Below, one piece after another: positions 53,032 to 62,068 of a DNA stretch of 64,000 bases. Origin of the DNA: Roseibium litorale (GTDB lineage Bacteria; Pseudomonadota; Alphaproteobacteria; Rhizobiales; Stappiaceae); the NCBI RefSeq assembly GCF_014842915.1, contig NZ_JACYXI010000007.1, forward strand, positions 1 to 64,000. Reading direction: 5' to 3'. Below the pieces are notes generated by a model, which saw only the letters and a program-made list of their open reading frames with translations, searched no databases and was not told the DNA's origin. The position numbers were made by a program, and so were the translations under genes. Every line of letters starts with the position of its first letter. Position 1 is the stretch's first letter.

Positions 53032-54384
53032 TCAGAGTGTCTTTGACACCGCTTCAATACCCGCTTCAGCCATGTCGAACAGGTCGTTGATCTGCGCTTC
53101 AGTGATGATCAGCGGCGGACAGAAAGCCATGGAGTCCCCCATATTGCGGGAGATCAGGCCACGGGCATGGAATTCCGCATTGGCAAGGGCACCCAGCGCG
53201 CCCGGCTTGTCCAGATAGGCGCCATGGGCCAGTTCGGCGGCGCCAATCAATCCGATACCGCGAGTCTCGATCACAAGTGGACTGGCCGCCAGATCCTTGA
53301 GGCGCTTCTGGAACAGCGGACTGATGGCCTTCACATGACCAACCAGATTCCGCTCCTCAATGATCTTGATGTTCTCAAGCGCAACAGCCGCTGCGACAGG
53401 GTGGCCGCTAGCCGTATAGCCGTGCCCCCAGACACCGATCTTATGGCTTTCATCAGCGACCGGCCCATAAACGGTCTCGTTCACCATCAATGCGGAGATC
53501 GGCAGATAAGACGAGGAAATCGCCTTGGACAGGGTGATCATGTCCGGCTGCAGGTTGAAGGTGGTCGTGCCGAACATTTCGCCAGTGCGTCCGAAGCCGC
53601 AGATCACTTCATCCGCAACAAACAGGATGCCGTATTTCTTCAGCACCGGCTGCACTGCTTTCCAGTAGCCTTCCGGTGGAACGATAACACCACCCGCGCC
53701 CATGACCGGCTCAGCGAAGAAAGCCGCAATCGTTTCGGGGCCTTCAGCCAAAATGAGGTCTTCCAGATCCTGCGCGCATCGCTTGGCAAATGTAGCCTCG
53801 TCCTCGCCATCCTTTTTCATGGTCCGGTAGTGCGGGCTGGTGGTATGAAGAATGCGCGCAATCGGCAGATCAAAAGACCGGTGATTGTTCGGCAGGCCGG
53901 TCAAGCTGGCGGTGGCAACGGTTACGCCATGATATCCACGCACCCGCGAAATCACCTTCTTGCGCTCCGGCTGGCCCAGCGCGTTGGACCGGTACCAGAT
54001 CAGTTTCAGCGCGGTGTCGTTCGCCTCGGACCCGGAGTTGGTGAAATAGACCTTCGACATGGGAACAGGTGCGATGGACACCAGCTTTTCCGCCAGCTCC
54101 ACGGACGGTCCATGGGTCTTGTGGCTGAATGTGTGATAGAAGGGAAGCTTCTCCATCTGCCGGGCCGCGGCTTCAACCAGCCGCTTTTCCCCAAAACCGA
54201 CCGCAACGCTCCACAGGCCAGCCATCGCCTCAATATAGCGTTTGCCGGTGTTGTCCTCGACGTAAATGCCTTCGCCTTTTTCGATCACGAGCGGACCGTT
54301 TTCCTCATGGCGGCGGGCATCCGTATAGGCATGGAGCTGATAGGCAATATCCCGCGCTTCGAGAGAATTGGGCAGATGAGACAT
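53032..54384 (-). CDS. Class III omega-aminotransferase
   Basis: 450 residues, PLP fold type I. The PLP lysine is in MITLSKAISSSYLPISALMV; SGSEANDTALKLIWYR and VIVPPEGYWKAVQPVLKKYGILFVADEVICGFGRTG are typical of class III. It belongs to the broad amine/beta-alanine:pyruvate group that transfers amino groups from primary amines. It lies next to hpaR and the homoprotocatechuate operon that also encodes an aromatic decarboxylase, so dopamine or tyramine is a reasonable (untested) amino donor. Confidence 0.9.
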   Translation of the reverse strand: MSHLPNSLEARDIAYQLHAYTDARRHEENGPLVIEKGEGIYVEDNTGKRYIEAMAGLWSVAVGFGEKRLVEAAARQMEKLPFYHTFSHKTHGPSVELAEKLVSIAPVPMSKVYFTNSGSEANDTALKLIWYRSNALGQPERKKVISRVRGYHGVTVATASLTGLPNNHRSFDLPIARILHTTSPHYRTMKKDGEDEATFAKRCAQDLEDLILAEGPETIAAFFAEPVMGAGGVIVPPEGYWKAVQPVLKKYGILFVADEVICGFGRTGEMFGTTTFNLQPDMITLSKAISSSYLPISALMVNETVYGPVADESHKIGVWGHGYTASGHPVAAAVALENIKIIEERNLVGHVKAISPLFQKRLKDLAASPLVIETRGIGLIGAAELAHGAYLDKPGALGALANAEFHARGLISRNMGDSMAFCPPLIITEAQINDLFDMAEAGIEAVSKTL

Positions 54385-54517
54385 GGAAAACCTCTAGGAC
54401 TGGACTGACCTGCCGGGAGCGTTCAAAACGGCTTCCACGACGCAGGCGCTCTGACCAGACTAAATCGGCTCCGGCGGATTTTCACCCATCAAATTGCGTC
54501 CACTGCAGATCCACATG

Positions 54518-54988
54518 TCAGAGCTTGATCTGACGCAGGTCTTCCAGAAGATCGAGAAGCGTGTCCAGCTTCTCGCGGCCGAACTCCGTCTCCAGACGGG
54601 TCATGATCGCATTGCTTTCGCCCGCATGGGCGCGGATCAGCTCCCGGCCTGCCTCGGTGATGGAAACAATGGACTTGCGCCGGTCTGCCTGATCCGTCAC
54701 CCGCGAAATCATGCCTTCTGCTTCCATGGCGTAGAGAATGCGCGTCAGGCTGGACAGCAGCAGACAGGCAGCATCGGCAATACCGGTCTGCTCCATAGGG
54801 CCGTGCTCTTCCAGCACCCGCAGCACGCGCCACTTTTGCTCGTTGAGCTTGCTGGCCGCCAGCATCACACGGATTGGGCCCATGACCGTCTCGCGCGCCC
54901 GCAGCAAGGCAATGGGCAAGGATCTGGATGTCTTGCGCAGAACGGGTTCAGAAGCCCTGTCAGCCGCAGGTTTGCATTGGTTTGTCAT
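54518..54988 (-). CDS. hpaR: MarR-family repressor of homoprotocatechuate degradation
   Basis: 156 residues, MarR winged helix (KLNEQKWRVLRVLEEHGPMEQTGIADAACLLLSSLTRILYAMEAEGMISRVTDQADRRKSIVSITEAGREL), with SLPIALLRARETVMGPIRVMLAASKLNEQKWRVLR typical of HpaR/HpcR. It is divergent from hpaF, with a consensus promoter and dyad between. It represses the hpa operon until homoprotocatechuate or a hydroxyphenylacetate is present. Start at 54988. Confidence 0.92.
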   Translation of the reverse strand: MTNQCKPAADRASEPVLRKTSRSLPIALLRARETVMGPIRVMLAASKLNEQKWRVLRVLEEHGPMEQTGIADAACLLLSSLTRILYAMEAEGMISRVTDQADRRKSIVSITEAGRELIRAHAGESNAIMTRLETEFGREKLDTLLDLLEDLRQIKL

Positions 54989-55043
54989 CCTTTCCCTATG
55001 AGGCGAAAGCGCCGGAAACTCAAGAGCCGCGCTGGAGAGGACT

Positions 55044-55076
55044 GTTGACACAACAACTAAATTACTTGATAAAGCA
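55044..55076 (+). promoter_or_regulatory. hpa operon promoter with HpaR-like dyad
   Basis: TTGACA (55044-55049), 17 bases, GATAAA (55067-55072), a near-consensus sigma-70 promoter. The imperfect dyad TTACTTGATAAAGCAA (55061-55076) covers the -10, and two CAACTAAA-like direct repeats flank it. HpaR binding here would block RNA polymerase. Confidence 0.6.
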
Positions 55077-55104
55077 ACTAATATAAGCGTCAGGAGGAGA
55101 CGCC

Positions 55105-55497
55105 ATGCCCCACTTTCATATCAACTATTCGCCGAACCTGGAAAGTCGGCTGGATATCGCAGGACTGTGCCGCACCATCCGCGATGCCGCCGTGGAGACA
55201 GGCCTGTTCCCGCTGGCAGGCATCCGCATCCGGGCAACGGCCTGCACCCATGTGGTGATGGCCGACGGCAACCCGGATCATGCCTTTCTGGATCTCTCGG
55301 TCCGCCTGCGGGCAGGCCGGACGGAGGAGGCAAAAAAAGCGGCCACCCAGACCATTTTCGCAGCCATGGAAGCCTATTGCGCAGAGGTGATGGAAACCTC
55401 CTCCTTCATGCTCTCCATGGAAATGCGCGACATCAAACTGGAGTTCAGCCCCAAGGCCAGCTCCATCCGCAGTTACCTGCCGGGAGACGCCCAGTGA
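55105..55497 (+). CDS. hpaF: 5-carboxymethyl-2-hydroxymuconate delta-isomerase
   Basis: 130 residues, tautomerase/CHMI fold with the catalytic Pro right after Met (MPHFHINYSPNL). It isomerises CHM to the oxo form in homoprotocatechuate meta-cleavage. GGAGGAG precedes the ATG. First gene of the operon; it overlaps the hpaE start by 4 bases. Confidence 0.93.
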   Translation: MPHFHINYSPNLESRLDIAGLCRTIRDAAVETGLFPLAGIRIRATACTHVVMADGNPDHAFLDLSVRLRAGRTEEAKKAATQTIFAAMEAYCAEVMETSSFMLSMEMRDIKLEFSPKASSIRSYLPGDAQ

Positions 55498-57005
55498 CGG
55501 ACCTCACGACCCAACTTGCCAAGCTTGAAGCCCATCTCGGCCGTTACCGGTCGGAAGGACTTCAGAACCTGATCAACGGCGAAACCTGTGCAGCCCGGTC
55601 CGGCGCTCATTTTGAGACCCGCTCGCCGGTCGATGAAAGCCTGATTGCCACGGTCAGCCGCAGCGGAGCAGACGATATCGATGCCGCTACAAAGGCTGCC
55701 AAGGCAGCCTTCCCGGAATGGGCCGCCATGAGCGGCGCCAAGCGCAAGGCGATCCTGCACAAGATCGCCGACCTGATCGAGGAGCGGGCGGAAGAGATCG
55801 CCCTGTGCGAATGCTGGGACACCGGGCAGGCCTACCGCTTCATGTCCAAGGCGGCACTGCGGGGAGCGGAGAACTTCCGTTTCTTCGCAGACAAGGCTCC
55901 CTCCGCTCGGGATGGCCAGTCCCTGCCGTCGCCGCAGCACATGAACGTGACCACCCGCGTGCCAATTGGCCCGGTCGGAATCATCACGCCCTGGAACACG
56001 CCTTTCATGCTGTCGACCTGGAAGATCGCGCCAGCGCTTGCCGCGGGCTGCACCATCGTCCACAAGCCGGCAGAGTTCAGTCCGCTGACGGCTCGGATCC
56101 TAGCAGAGATCGCCCATGACGCCGGATTGCCCGCAGGCGTCTGGAACCTCGTCAACGGCTTTGGCGAAGAAGCCGGCAAGGCCTTGACCGAGCATCCCGA
56201 CATCAAGGCCATCGCCTTTGTCGGCGAAAGCAAGACCGGCTCCATGATCATGAAGCAGGGTGCGGACACGTTGAAGCGCGTCCACTTCGAGCTTGGCGGC
56301 AAGAACCCTGTCGTCGTGTTCGAGGATGCAGATCTTGACCGGGCACTCGATGCGGCCGTTTTCATGATCTACTCCCTCAACGGCGAACGCTGCACGTCTT
56401 CCTCGCGGCTGCTGGTTCAGGAGAGCATTGCCGACACGCTCGAAGCCAAGCTGATTGAACGAGTGAAAGGCCTGAAGGTTGGCCACCCGCTGGATCCGGC
56501 AACGGAAGTCGGACCACTGATCCACAAGACCCATTTCGACAAGGTCACGTCCTATTTCGCCATTGCCGAGACGGATGGTGCCAGGATCGCCGTCGGCGGC
56601 GGGCGCAAGGGCAACGAAGGCTGGTTCGTTCAGCCGACCCTCTTCACTGGGGCGAACACTTCGATGCGTATCGCCCAGGAGGAAATCTTCGGCCCGGTTC
56701 TGACCTCCATCCGTTTCAAGGATGAAGCCGATGCGCTGACCATTGCCAATGACGTGCAATACGGCCTTGCCGGTTATCTGTGGACCAATGACCTGACCCG
56801 GGCCCTGCGTTTCTCCAATGCTCTGGAAGCCGGGATGATCTGGGTGAATTCGGAAAATGTTCGCCACCTTCCAACGCCCTTTGGCGGCGTGAAGGCCTCA
56901 GGCATCGGACGCGACGGGGGAGACTGGTCGTTCGAGTTTTACATGGAACAAAAGAACATCGCCTTTGCGCTAGGTCAGCACAAGATCCAGCGGCTCGGAG
57001 CATAA
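55494..57005 (+). CDS. hpaE: 5-carboxymethyl-2-hydroxymuconate semialdehyde dehydrogenase
   Basis: 503 residues, aldehyde dehydrogenase fold: IITPWNTPFMLSTWKIAPALAAGC, FELGGKNPVVVF (general-base Glu) and LNGERCTSSSRLLV (catalytic Cys). It is specific to the ring-cleavage semialdehyde by the HpaE-type insertion and its operon position. The start is GTG at 55494, overlapping the hpaF stop (GTGA) with GGGAG upstream; longer in-frame readings lie inside hpaF. Confidence 0.93.
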   Translation: MTDLTTQLAKLEAHLGRYRSEGLQNLINGETCAARSGAHFETRSPVDESLIATVSRSGADDIDAATKAAKAAFPEWAAMSGAKRKAILHKIADLIEERAEEIALCECWDTGQAYRFMSKAALRGAENFRFFADKAPSARDGQSLPSPQHMNVTTRVPIGPVGIITPWNTPFMLSTWKIAPALAAGCTIVHKPAEFSPLTARILAEIAHDAGLPAGVWNLVNGFGEEAGKALTEHPDIKAIAFVGESKTGSMIMKQGADTLKRVHFELGGKNPVVVFEDADLDRALDAAVFMIYSLNGERCTSSSRLLVQESIADTLEAKLIERVKGLKVGHPLDPATEVGPLIHKTHFDKVTSYFAIAETDGARIAVGGGRKGNEGWFVQPTLFTGANTSMRIAQEEIFGPVLTSIRFKDEADALTIANDVQYGLAGYLWTNDLTRALRFSNALEAGMIWVNSENVRHLPTPFGGVKASGIGRDGGDWSFEFYMEQKNIAFALGQHKIQRLGA

Positions 57006-57035
57006 GGGCGGAGAGATCCGCCGGGAGGAAAACCT

Positions 57036-58016
57036 TTGCCGATACCCGCCCCCAATCTGTACCCCGCCTTCAATATCGTCCGGCTCAGCCATGTGGAGCT
57101 GGCCGTGACGGATCTTGCCAGGAGCCGGGCCTTTTATGTCGACACCCTTGGCCTTCAGGTCACGGACGAGACATCCGACACGATCTGGCTGCGCGCGATG
57201 GAGGAACGCGGGCACCATTGCATCATCCTGAAGAAATCCGACAAGGCGGAAGCGCGGGATCTGGGCTTCAAGGTGTTCGACGAGGACCATCTCGACAAGG
57301 CGGCGGCTTTCTTCAAGGACAAGGGTCTGCCGGTCGACTGGGTCGAACGCGCCTATCAGGGCCGCACCTTCGTAACCCGAGATCCCCATGGCGTGCCGCT
57401 GGAATTCTACGCGAAGATGGACCGGCTGGAGCCGATCCATCAGAAATACGCGCTTTACAAGGGTGTGAAGCCGCTGCGCATCGACCACTTCAACTGCTTC
57501 TCGCCAGATGTCGATGCTTCGGTTGCCTTCTACAACGAGATCGGCTTCCGGGTGACGGAGTATACCGAGGATGAGGAAACCGGCCGTCTCTGGGCTGCAT
57601 GGACCCACCGCAAGGGCGGCGTTCATGACATTGCCTTCACAAATGGTCTCGGCCCCCGCCTGCACCACACCGCCTTCTGGGTGCCGACGCCGCTGAACAT
57701 CATCGACCTTCTGGACCTGATGGCGACAACGGGCTGGGTCGGCAACATCGAGCGTGGCCCCGGCCGTCACGGCATCTCCAATGCCTTCTTCCTCTATGTG
57801 CTTGATCCGGATGGGCATCGTATCGAGATCTATTGCTCGGACTACCAGACGGTCGATCCCGATCTGGAAGCTATCCGGTGGGACCTGAAGGACCCGCAGC
57901 GCCAGACGCTCTGGGGCGCCCCTGCCCCGCGCAGCTGGTTCGAGCACGGTTCCCGCTTTCATGGAGCAGAACCCCGGCAGAGTGATCTTGCAGCTTCCCC
58001 GATCATTGCCCCGTGA
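57036..58016 (+). CDS. hpaD: Homoprotocatechuate 2,3-dioxygenase (type I extradiol)
   Basis: 326 residues, two VOC-type domains. Metal ligands H151 (LRIDHFNC), H211 (RLHHTAFW) and E264 (HRIEIY), with the second-sphere H197 (VHDIAF) and H245. It opens the ring of 3,4-dihydroxyphenylacetate proximal to the side chain. It is of the Brevibacterium/Arthrobacter vicinal-chelate type rather than the E. coli HpcB (LigB) type. The start is TTG at 57036 after GGGAGG, an unusual but well-supported choice. Confidence 0.93.
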   Translation: MPIPAPNLYPAFNIVRLSHVELAVTDLARSRAFYVDTLGLQVTDETSDTIWLRAMEERGHHCIILKKSDKAEARDLGFKVFDEDHLDKAAAFFKDKGLPVDWVERAYQGRTFVTRDPHGVPLEFYAKMDRLEPIHQKYALYKGVKPLRIDHFNCFSPDVDASVAFYNEIGFRVTEYTEDEETGRLWAAWTHRKGGVHDIAFTNGLGPRLHHTAFWVPTPLNIIDLLDLMATTGWVGNIERGPGRHGISNAFFLYVLDPDGHRIEIYCSDYQTVDPDLEAIRWDLKDPQRQTLWGAPAPRSWFEHGSRFHGAEPRQSDLAASPIIAP

Positions 58017-58105
58017 GGCATTCTCGGCGCGGCTGATCCCTCAGCCGCAGTTCACCTGACAGGGGACCGGCTCTCCGGTCTCCTCAAGCATGTATGGAGG
58101 ATGGC

Positions 58106-59503
58106 TTGAACTGGAGCGAGTTTGCCCGCTGGGGCGCACGTATATCCGACTGGGCGGCAAACTATCACGGCGGCTTGCGGGACAAGCCCGTGCGTGCGCA
58201 AACCGCGCCCGGCTCGATTGCTGCGGCACTTCCCGCTGCCCCGCCGGAATCCGGCACGGATATGGAAGCCATCTTCTCGGACTTCGAAACGCTGGTCATG
58301 CCCGGCATGACCCATTGGCAGCACCCGCGTTTCTTCGCCTATTTCCCGGCCAATGCCGCACCGCCGTCCATGCTGGCAGAATTCCTGGTCACGACGCTCG
58401 CTGCCCAGTGCATGCTCTGGCAGACGTCTCCTGCGGCAACGGAAGTCGAAACGGTAATGGCCGACTGGCTGCGCCAGGCCCTGGGCCTGCCGGACAGTTT
58501 CCAGGGCGTCATTCAGGACAGCGCGTCATCCGCGACCCTCGCCGCCGTTCTGGTCATGCGCGAGAGGGCGCTGAACTGGACCGGCAACACGGCGGGCCTA
58601 AGCGGACAAAAGCTGCTCCGGATCTACTGTTCCGGAGAGGTGCACACCTCCATTGACCGGGCCATCTGGATCTCCGGCATCGGCTCGGACAATCTGGTAC
58701 GCATCCCCACGAAAGGCCCGCTGCGCTCCATGGACCCGGAAGCCCTAGCTGCCGCGATCGAAGCGGACATGGCCGCCGGTCATGTCCCCGCCGGTGTGAT
58801 CGCCTGCACCGGGAGCACCAGCACCGGCGCTTGCGATGATCTCAAGGACGTGCTGGCGGTTGCCCGTTCCCATGGGCTCTACTCCCACGTGGATGCGGCC
58901 TGGGCGGGTTCTGCCATGATCTGCCCGGAATTCCGCACGCTCTGGGAGGGCGTGGAGGCGGCCGATTCCATTGTGTTCAATCCGCATAAATGGCTTGGCG
59001 CCCAGTTCGATTGTTCGCTCCAGTTTCTCCGCGATCCGGATTCATTGGTCAAAACTCTCGCGATCCGGCCGGAATACCTGAAGACCCACGGCGCAGACGG
59101 CATTATCAACTATTCCGAATGGACGGTTCCGCTTGGCCGCCGGTTCCGCGCCCTGAAGATCTGGTTTCTTATTCGTAGCTATGGTCTTGAGGGCCTGCGC
59201 CAGCGCATCCGCAACCACGTCGCTTGGTCCTGTGCGCTGGCCGAAAGACTGCGGGAGGACGAGCGCTTCGACATCGTGACCGAGCCGGTTCTTTCGCTCT
59301 TCACTTTCCGCCGCAAGGGATGGGACGACGACGCCCATATCGCATTTATCAATGCCATCAACAATGATGGCCGGATCTATCTGACCCAGACCCATGCAGG
59401 CGGCCGCATTGCCGTCCGCTTCCAGGCCGGCCAGTTCGACGCCACGCTGGAGGATGTCGAAACGGCTGGTGCCGTCATTTCAGAATTTGCAGGGGCTTCC
59501 TGA
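58106..59503 (+). CDS. Aromatic-L-amino-acid decarboxylase (group II PLP)
   Basis: 465 residues from the TTG at 58106, which follows GGAGG at 5 bases; an ATG at 58094 has no ribosome site. The PLP lysine is K295 (IVFNPHKWLGAQFDCS), and the fold-type I core (QHPRFFAYFPANAAPPSMLAEFLVTTLA, CSGEVHTSIDRAIWISGI, SHVDAAWAGSA) is that of tyrosine/DOPA/tryptophan decarboxylases. It would convert DOPA or tyrosine to dopamine or tyramine. Its stop overlaps the hpaG start as TGATG, so it is an integral operon member, not an insertion. Confidence 0.88.
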   Translation: MNWSEFARWGARISDWAANYHGGLRDKPVRAQTAPGSIAAALPAAPPESGTDMEAIFSDFETLVMPGMTHWQHPRFFAYFPANAAPPSMLAEFLVTTLAAQCMLWQTSPAATEVETVMADWLRQALGLPDSFQGVIQDSASSATLAAVLVMRERALNWTGNTAGLSGQKLLRIYCSGEVHTSIDRAIWISGIGSDNLVRIPTKGPLRSMDPEALAAAIEADMAAGHVPAGVIACTGSTSTGACDDLKDVLAVARSHGLYSHVDAAWAGSAMICPEFRTLWEGVEAADSIVFNPHKWLGAQFDCSLQFLRDPDSLVKTLAIRPEYLKTHGADGIINYSEWTVPLGRRFRALKIWFLIRSYGLEGLRQRIRNHVAWSCALAERLREDERFDIVTEPVLSLFTFRRKGWDDDAHIAFINAINNDGRIYLTQTHAGGRIAVRFQAGQFDATLEDVETAGAVISEFAGAS

Positions 59504-60354
59504 TGTTCGCGACGTTCCGCTCGAGCGGAGAGCAATTCTATGGCGTGGTGGCGGAAGGCGGCATGATCGCTTTGTCGCCTGAGTTTCCGCAATGGAAGAC
59601 CCTGAAAAACGTGATCGAGGCCGGGGAGTTGCGGACACTGGCCAAAGCAGGTCACGGACGGCCCATTACCCACCCGGACGGCAGCTTCACCTACGAGATC
59701 CCGGTGCCTGACCCGGAAAAGATCATCTGTGTCGGCGTGAATTTTCCGGATCGGAACGCCGAGTACAAAGATGGGCAGGAAGCTCCGCCCAACATGTCTC
59801 TTTTCGTCCGGTTCGCCCGCTCCTTCGTCGGTCATGGCGTCCCCTTGATCCGCCCGCCGGAAAGCCCGCAGCTCGACTATGAAGGCGAGATCGCCATCGT
59901 GATCGGAACCGGAGGACGGCGCATTCCGGAAGAAGACGCGCTGAGCCATATCGCCGGTCTGACCCTTTGCAATGAAGGCACGATCCGCGACTGGGTGCGG
60001 CACGCGAAGTTCAACGTCACCCAGGGCAAGAACTGGGACGGTTCTGGTGCCATCGGCCCTTCGCTCGTTCCCTTCACCGCCCCTGCCCAGCTTGCCGACG
60101 TCGGTCTGGAGACCCGGGTGAATGGTGACTTGCGCCAGCAGGACCGGACGAGCCGCATGCTTTTCCCGATCGCTCGGCAAATTGCCTATATTTCAACCTT
60201 CACCACCCTTGTTCCGGGCGACATCATCGTCACGGGCACACCGACCGGGGCCGGCGCCCGGTTTGATCCGCCGGTCTGGCTGAAGCCCGGCGATGTGATC
60301 GAAGTGTCGGCGGAAGGTATCGGAACCCTGCGAAACGGAGTGGTGGACGAATGA
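59503..60354 (+). CDS. hpaG: HpaG-type decarboxylase/isomerase (FAH family, single domain)
   Basis: 283 residues, FAH fold. Metal-binding acidic residues are in DYEGEIAIVIG and GKNWDGSGAIGP; the C-terminal TLVPGDIIVTGTPTGAGARFDPPVWLKPGDVIEVSAEGIGTLRN is typical. In E. coli HpaG is a 429-residue two-domain protein that decarboxylates OPET and then isomerises HHDD; here there is only one FAH unit of this size, so it must do both or a second gene lies elsewhere. The start overlaps the decarboxylase stop; its stop overlaps hpaH. Confidence 0.88.
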   Translation: MFATFRSSGEQFYGVVAEGGMIALSPEFPQWKTLKNVIEAGELRTLAKAGHGRPITHPDGSFTYEIPVPDPEKIICVGVNFPDRNAEYKDGQEAPPNMSLFVRFARSFVGHGVPLIRPPESPQLDYEGEIAIVIGTGGRRIPEEDALSHIAGLTLCNEGTIRDWVRHAKFNVTQGKNWDGSGAIGPSLVPFTAPAQLADVGLETRVNGDLRQQDRTSRMLFPIARQIAYISTFTTLVPGDIIVTGTPTGAGARFDPPVWLKPGDVIEVSAEGIGTLRNGVVDE

Positions 60355-61151
60355 CCCCGGCGGATATCTCAGCTGCAGCTCAGGCGCTTTTTGAGGCAGA
60401 ACGGACCGGCAGGCAATGCGGCCTCCTGAGCCTCGCCCATCCTGACATGACACTGGATGACGCCTATGCGGTTCAGGGCGAACTGATCCGGATGAAGAAG
60501 GACGCAGGGGCAAAGGTCATTGGCTGGAAGATCGGCCTGACCAGCCGCGCCATGCAGCAGGCCCTCAACATCACCACGCCGGACAGCGGCGTGCTGCTGG
60601 ACGACATGCTGTTCCAGAGCGGTGCCACCGTGCCTAAAGGCCGCTTCATCCAGCCGCGCATCGAAGCCGAGATTGCGTTCGTTTTGAAACACGATCTGAA
60701 AGGCCCGGATGTCAGCCGCGAGGATGTGATCGCCGCCACCAGTCACGTGGTGCCGAGCCTTGAAATTCTCGACACGCGCATCCTGAGAGCCGATCCGGAA
60801 ACCGGCAAGGCACGGGTCATCCAGGACACCGTATCGGACAATGCTGCCAATGCGGGAATTGTCCTGGGCAAGGAAACCCACCCGGTCGATGCCTTCGATC
60901 TGCGCTGGGTCGGAGCCATCGTCAAACGTGACGGAATTGTCGAGGAGACCGGTCTGGGTGCAGGGGTCCTGAACGATCCGGTTGAGGGCATCGTCTGGCT
61001 GGCACATCGGCTCGCAAACTATGGCGCCGGGCTCTCCGCTGGTGATATCGTCCTGTCCGGATCCTTCATCCGTCCGCTGGAAGCCCCATCCGGCAGCGCC
61101 TTTCACGCAGACTTCGGCCCGTTCGGCCAGGTTTCCATCCAATTCGCATAA
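60351..61151 (+). CDS. hpaH: 2-oxo-hept-4-ene-1,7-dioate hydratase
   Basis: 266 residues, FAH-like hydratase family (MhpD-related). VIGWKIGLTSRAMQQALNITTPDSGVLLDDML and RFIQPRIEAEIAFVLKHDL, with the metal-binding glutamates in EAEIAF. It adds water to give 4-hydroxy-2-oxoheptanedioate. It overlaps hpaG by 4 bases (ATGA). Confidence 0.92.
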   Translation: MTPADISAAAQALFEAERTGRQCGLLSLAHPDMTLDDAYAVQGELIRMKKDAGAKVIGWKIGLTSRAMQQALNITTPDSGVLLDDMLFQSGATVPKGRFIQPRIEAEIAFVLKHDLKGPDVSREDVIAATSHVVPSLEILDTRILRADPETGKARVIQDTVSDNAANAGIVLGKETHPVDAFDLRWVGAIVKRDGIVEETGLGAGVLNDPVEGIVWLAHRLANYGAGLSAGDIVLSGSFIRPLEAPSGSAFHADFGPFGQVSIQFA

Positions 61152-61160
61152 GGACATGAC

Positions 61161-61934
61161 ATGCCCGCCCCCCGCAATGAACTGAAGCACAGACTGGCTG
61201 CCGGAGAGGTTCTCCATGGCTGCTGGATCAGCATGGCTGATGCCTACGTGACAGAAATGGCAGCTACCGCTGGCTTTGACTGGCTGCTGATTGACGGTGA
61301 ACATGCCCCCAACGACATCCGCTCTCTGTCCAGCCAGCTTACCGCCGTTCTCGCCAGCCCCTCTCAGCCGATCATGCGGCTGGTGGACGATAACCCGGCC
61401 ACAATCAAACAGGCGCTCGATATCGGCGCGCAAAGCCTGCTGATCCCGATGATCGAAAGCAAGGAACAGGCAGAGCGCACCCTCCGGGCAACACGTTACC
61501 CGCCACACGGCTTCCGCGGCGTGGGAGCCGCGATTGCAAGGGCATCAAAGTTCAACGAAATCCCGGACTATCTGACCACGGCAGATGCGGAAATATGCCT
61601 GATCCTCCAAGTGGAAACCCGAGCGGGTCTTGCAGCTCTGGACGATATCCTTGCCATTGAGGGCATCGACGGTGTCTTCATCGGCCCGTCCGATCTGGCT
61701 GCGGACATGGGGCATCTTGGCAATCCGGCAGCCCCGGAAGTGCTGGACGCCGTGACCGGTGCCCTGCGCCGTATCCGGGCAGCGGGCAAAACCGCTGGCG
61801 TTCTGTCCACCGACCCTGCCTATATCTCCGCCTGCAAGGAAGCAGGTGCCAACTTCGTTGGCGTTGCCATCGACGTGCTCGCCTTCGCCGGTGCTCTGCG
61901 CAGCTCTGCCGCACACTACAAAAACGGCGGCTAG
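61161..61934 (+). CDS. hpaI: 4-hydroxy-2-oxoheptanedioate aldolase
   Basis: 257 residues, class II aldolase of the HpcH/HpaI family. GFDWLLIDGEHAPND (base region), LIPMIESKEQAERT with the metal Glu, GVGAAIARASKF, LQVETRAGLAALDDI and GVFIGPSDLAADMG. It splits the C7 acid into pyruvate and succinate semialdehyde, the end of the pathway. It starts 9 bases after hpaH and is the last hpa gene. Confidence 0.94.
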   Translation: MPAPRNELKHRLAAGEVLHGCWISMADAYVTEMAATAGFDWLLIDGEHAPNDIRSLSSQLTAVLASPSQPIMRLVDDNPATIKQALDIGAQSLLIPMIESKEQAERTLRATRYPPHGFRGVGAAIARASKFNEIPDYLTTADAEICLILQVETRAGLAALDDILAIEGIDGVFIGPSDLAADMGHLGNPAAPEVLDAVTGALRRIRAAGKTAGVLSTDPAYISACKEAGANFVGVAIDVLAFAGALRSSAAHYKNGG

Positions 61935-61947
61935 TGCAATCTTCTGC

Positions 61948-61996
61948 TCAATCCGTTCTGTCCGGTAAGATGATCCTTCAGGGCAGAACGGATTGA
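61948..61996. repeat. 13-bp perfect inverted repeat after hpaI
   Basis: TCAATCCGTTCTG (61948-61960) and CAGAACGGATTGA (61984-61996), 23 bases between the arms, 13 bases after the hpaI stop. No T tract follows. It may be an RNA stem-loop at the 3' end of the hpa transcript or a paired DNA site. A short TGACA-T-TGTCA dyad (62005-62015) lies just downstream. Confidence 0.55.
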
Positions 61997-62068
61997 CGCA
62001 CAAATGACATTGTCAGTTCTGAGCGAGCCCCTATTCTCGAAGAAAATCACCAGAAACAGGGGACCGTT

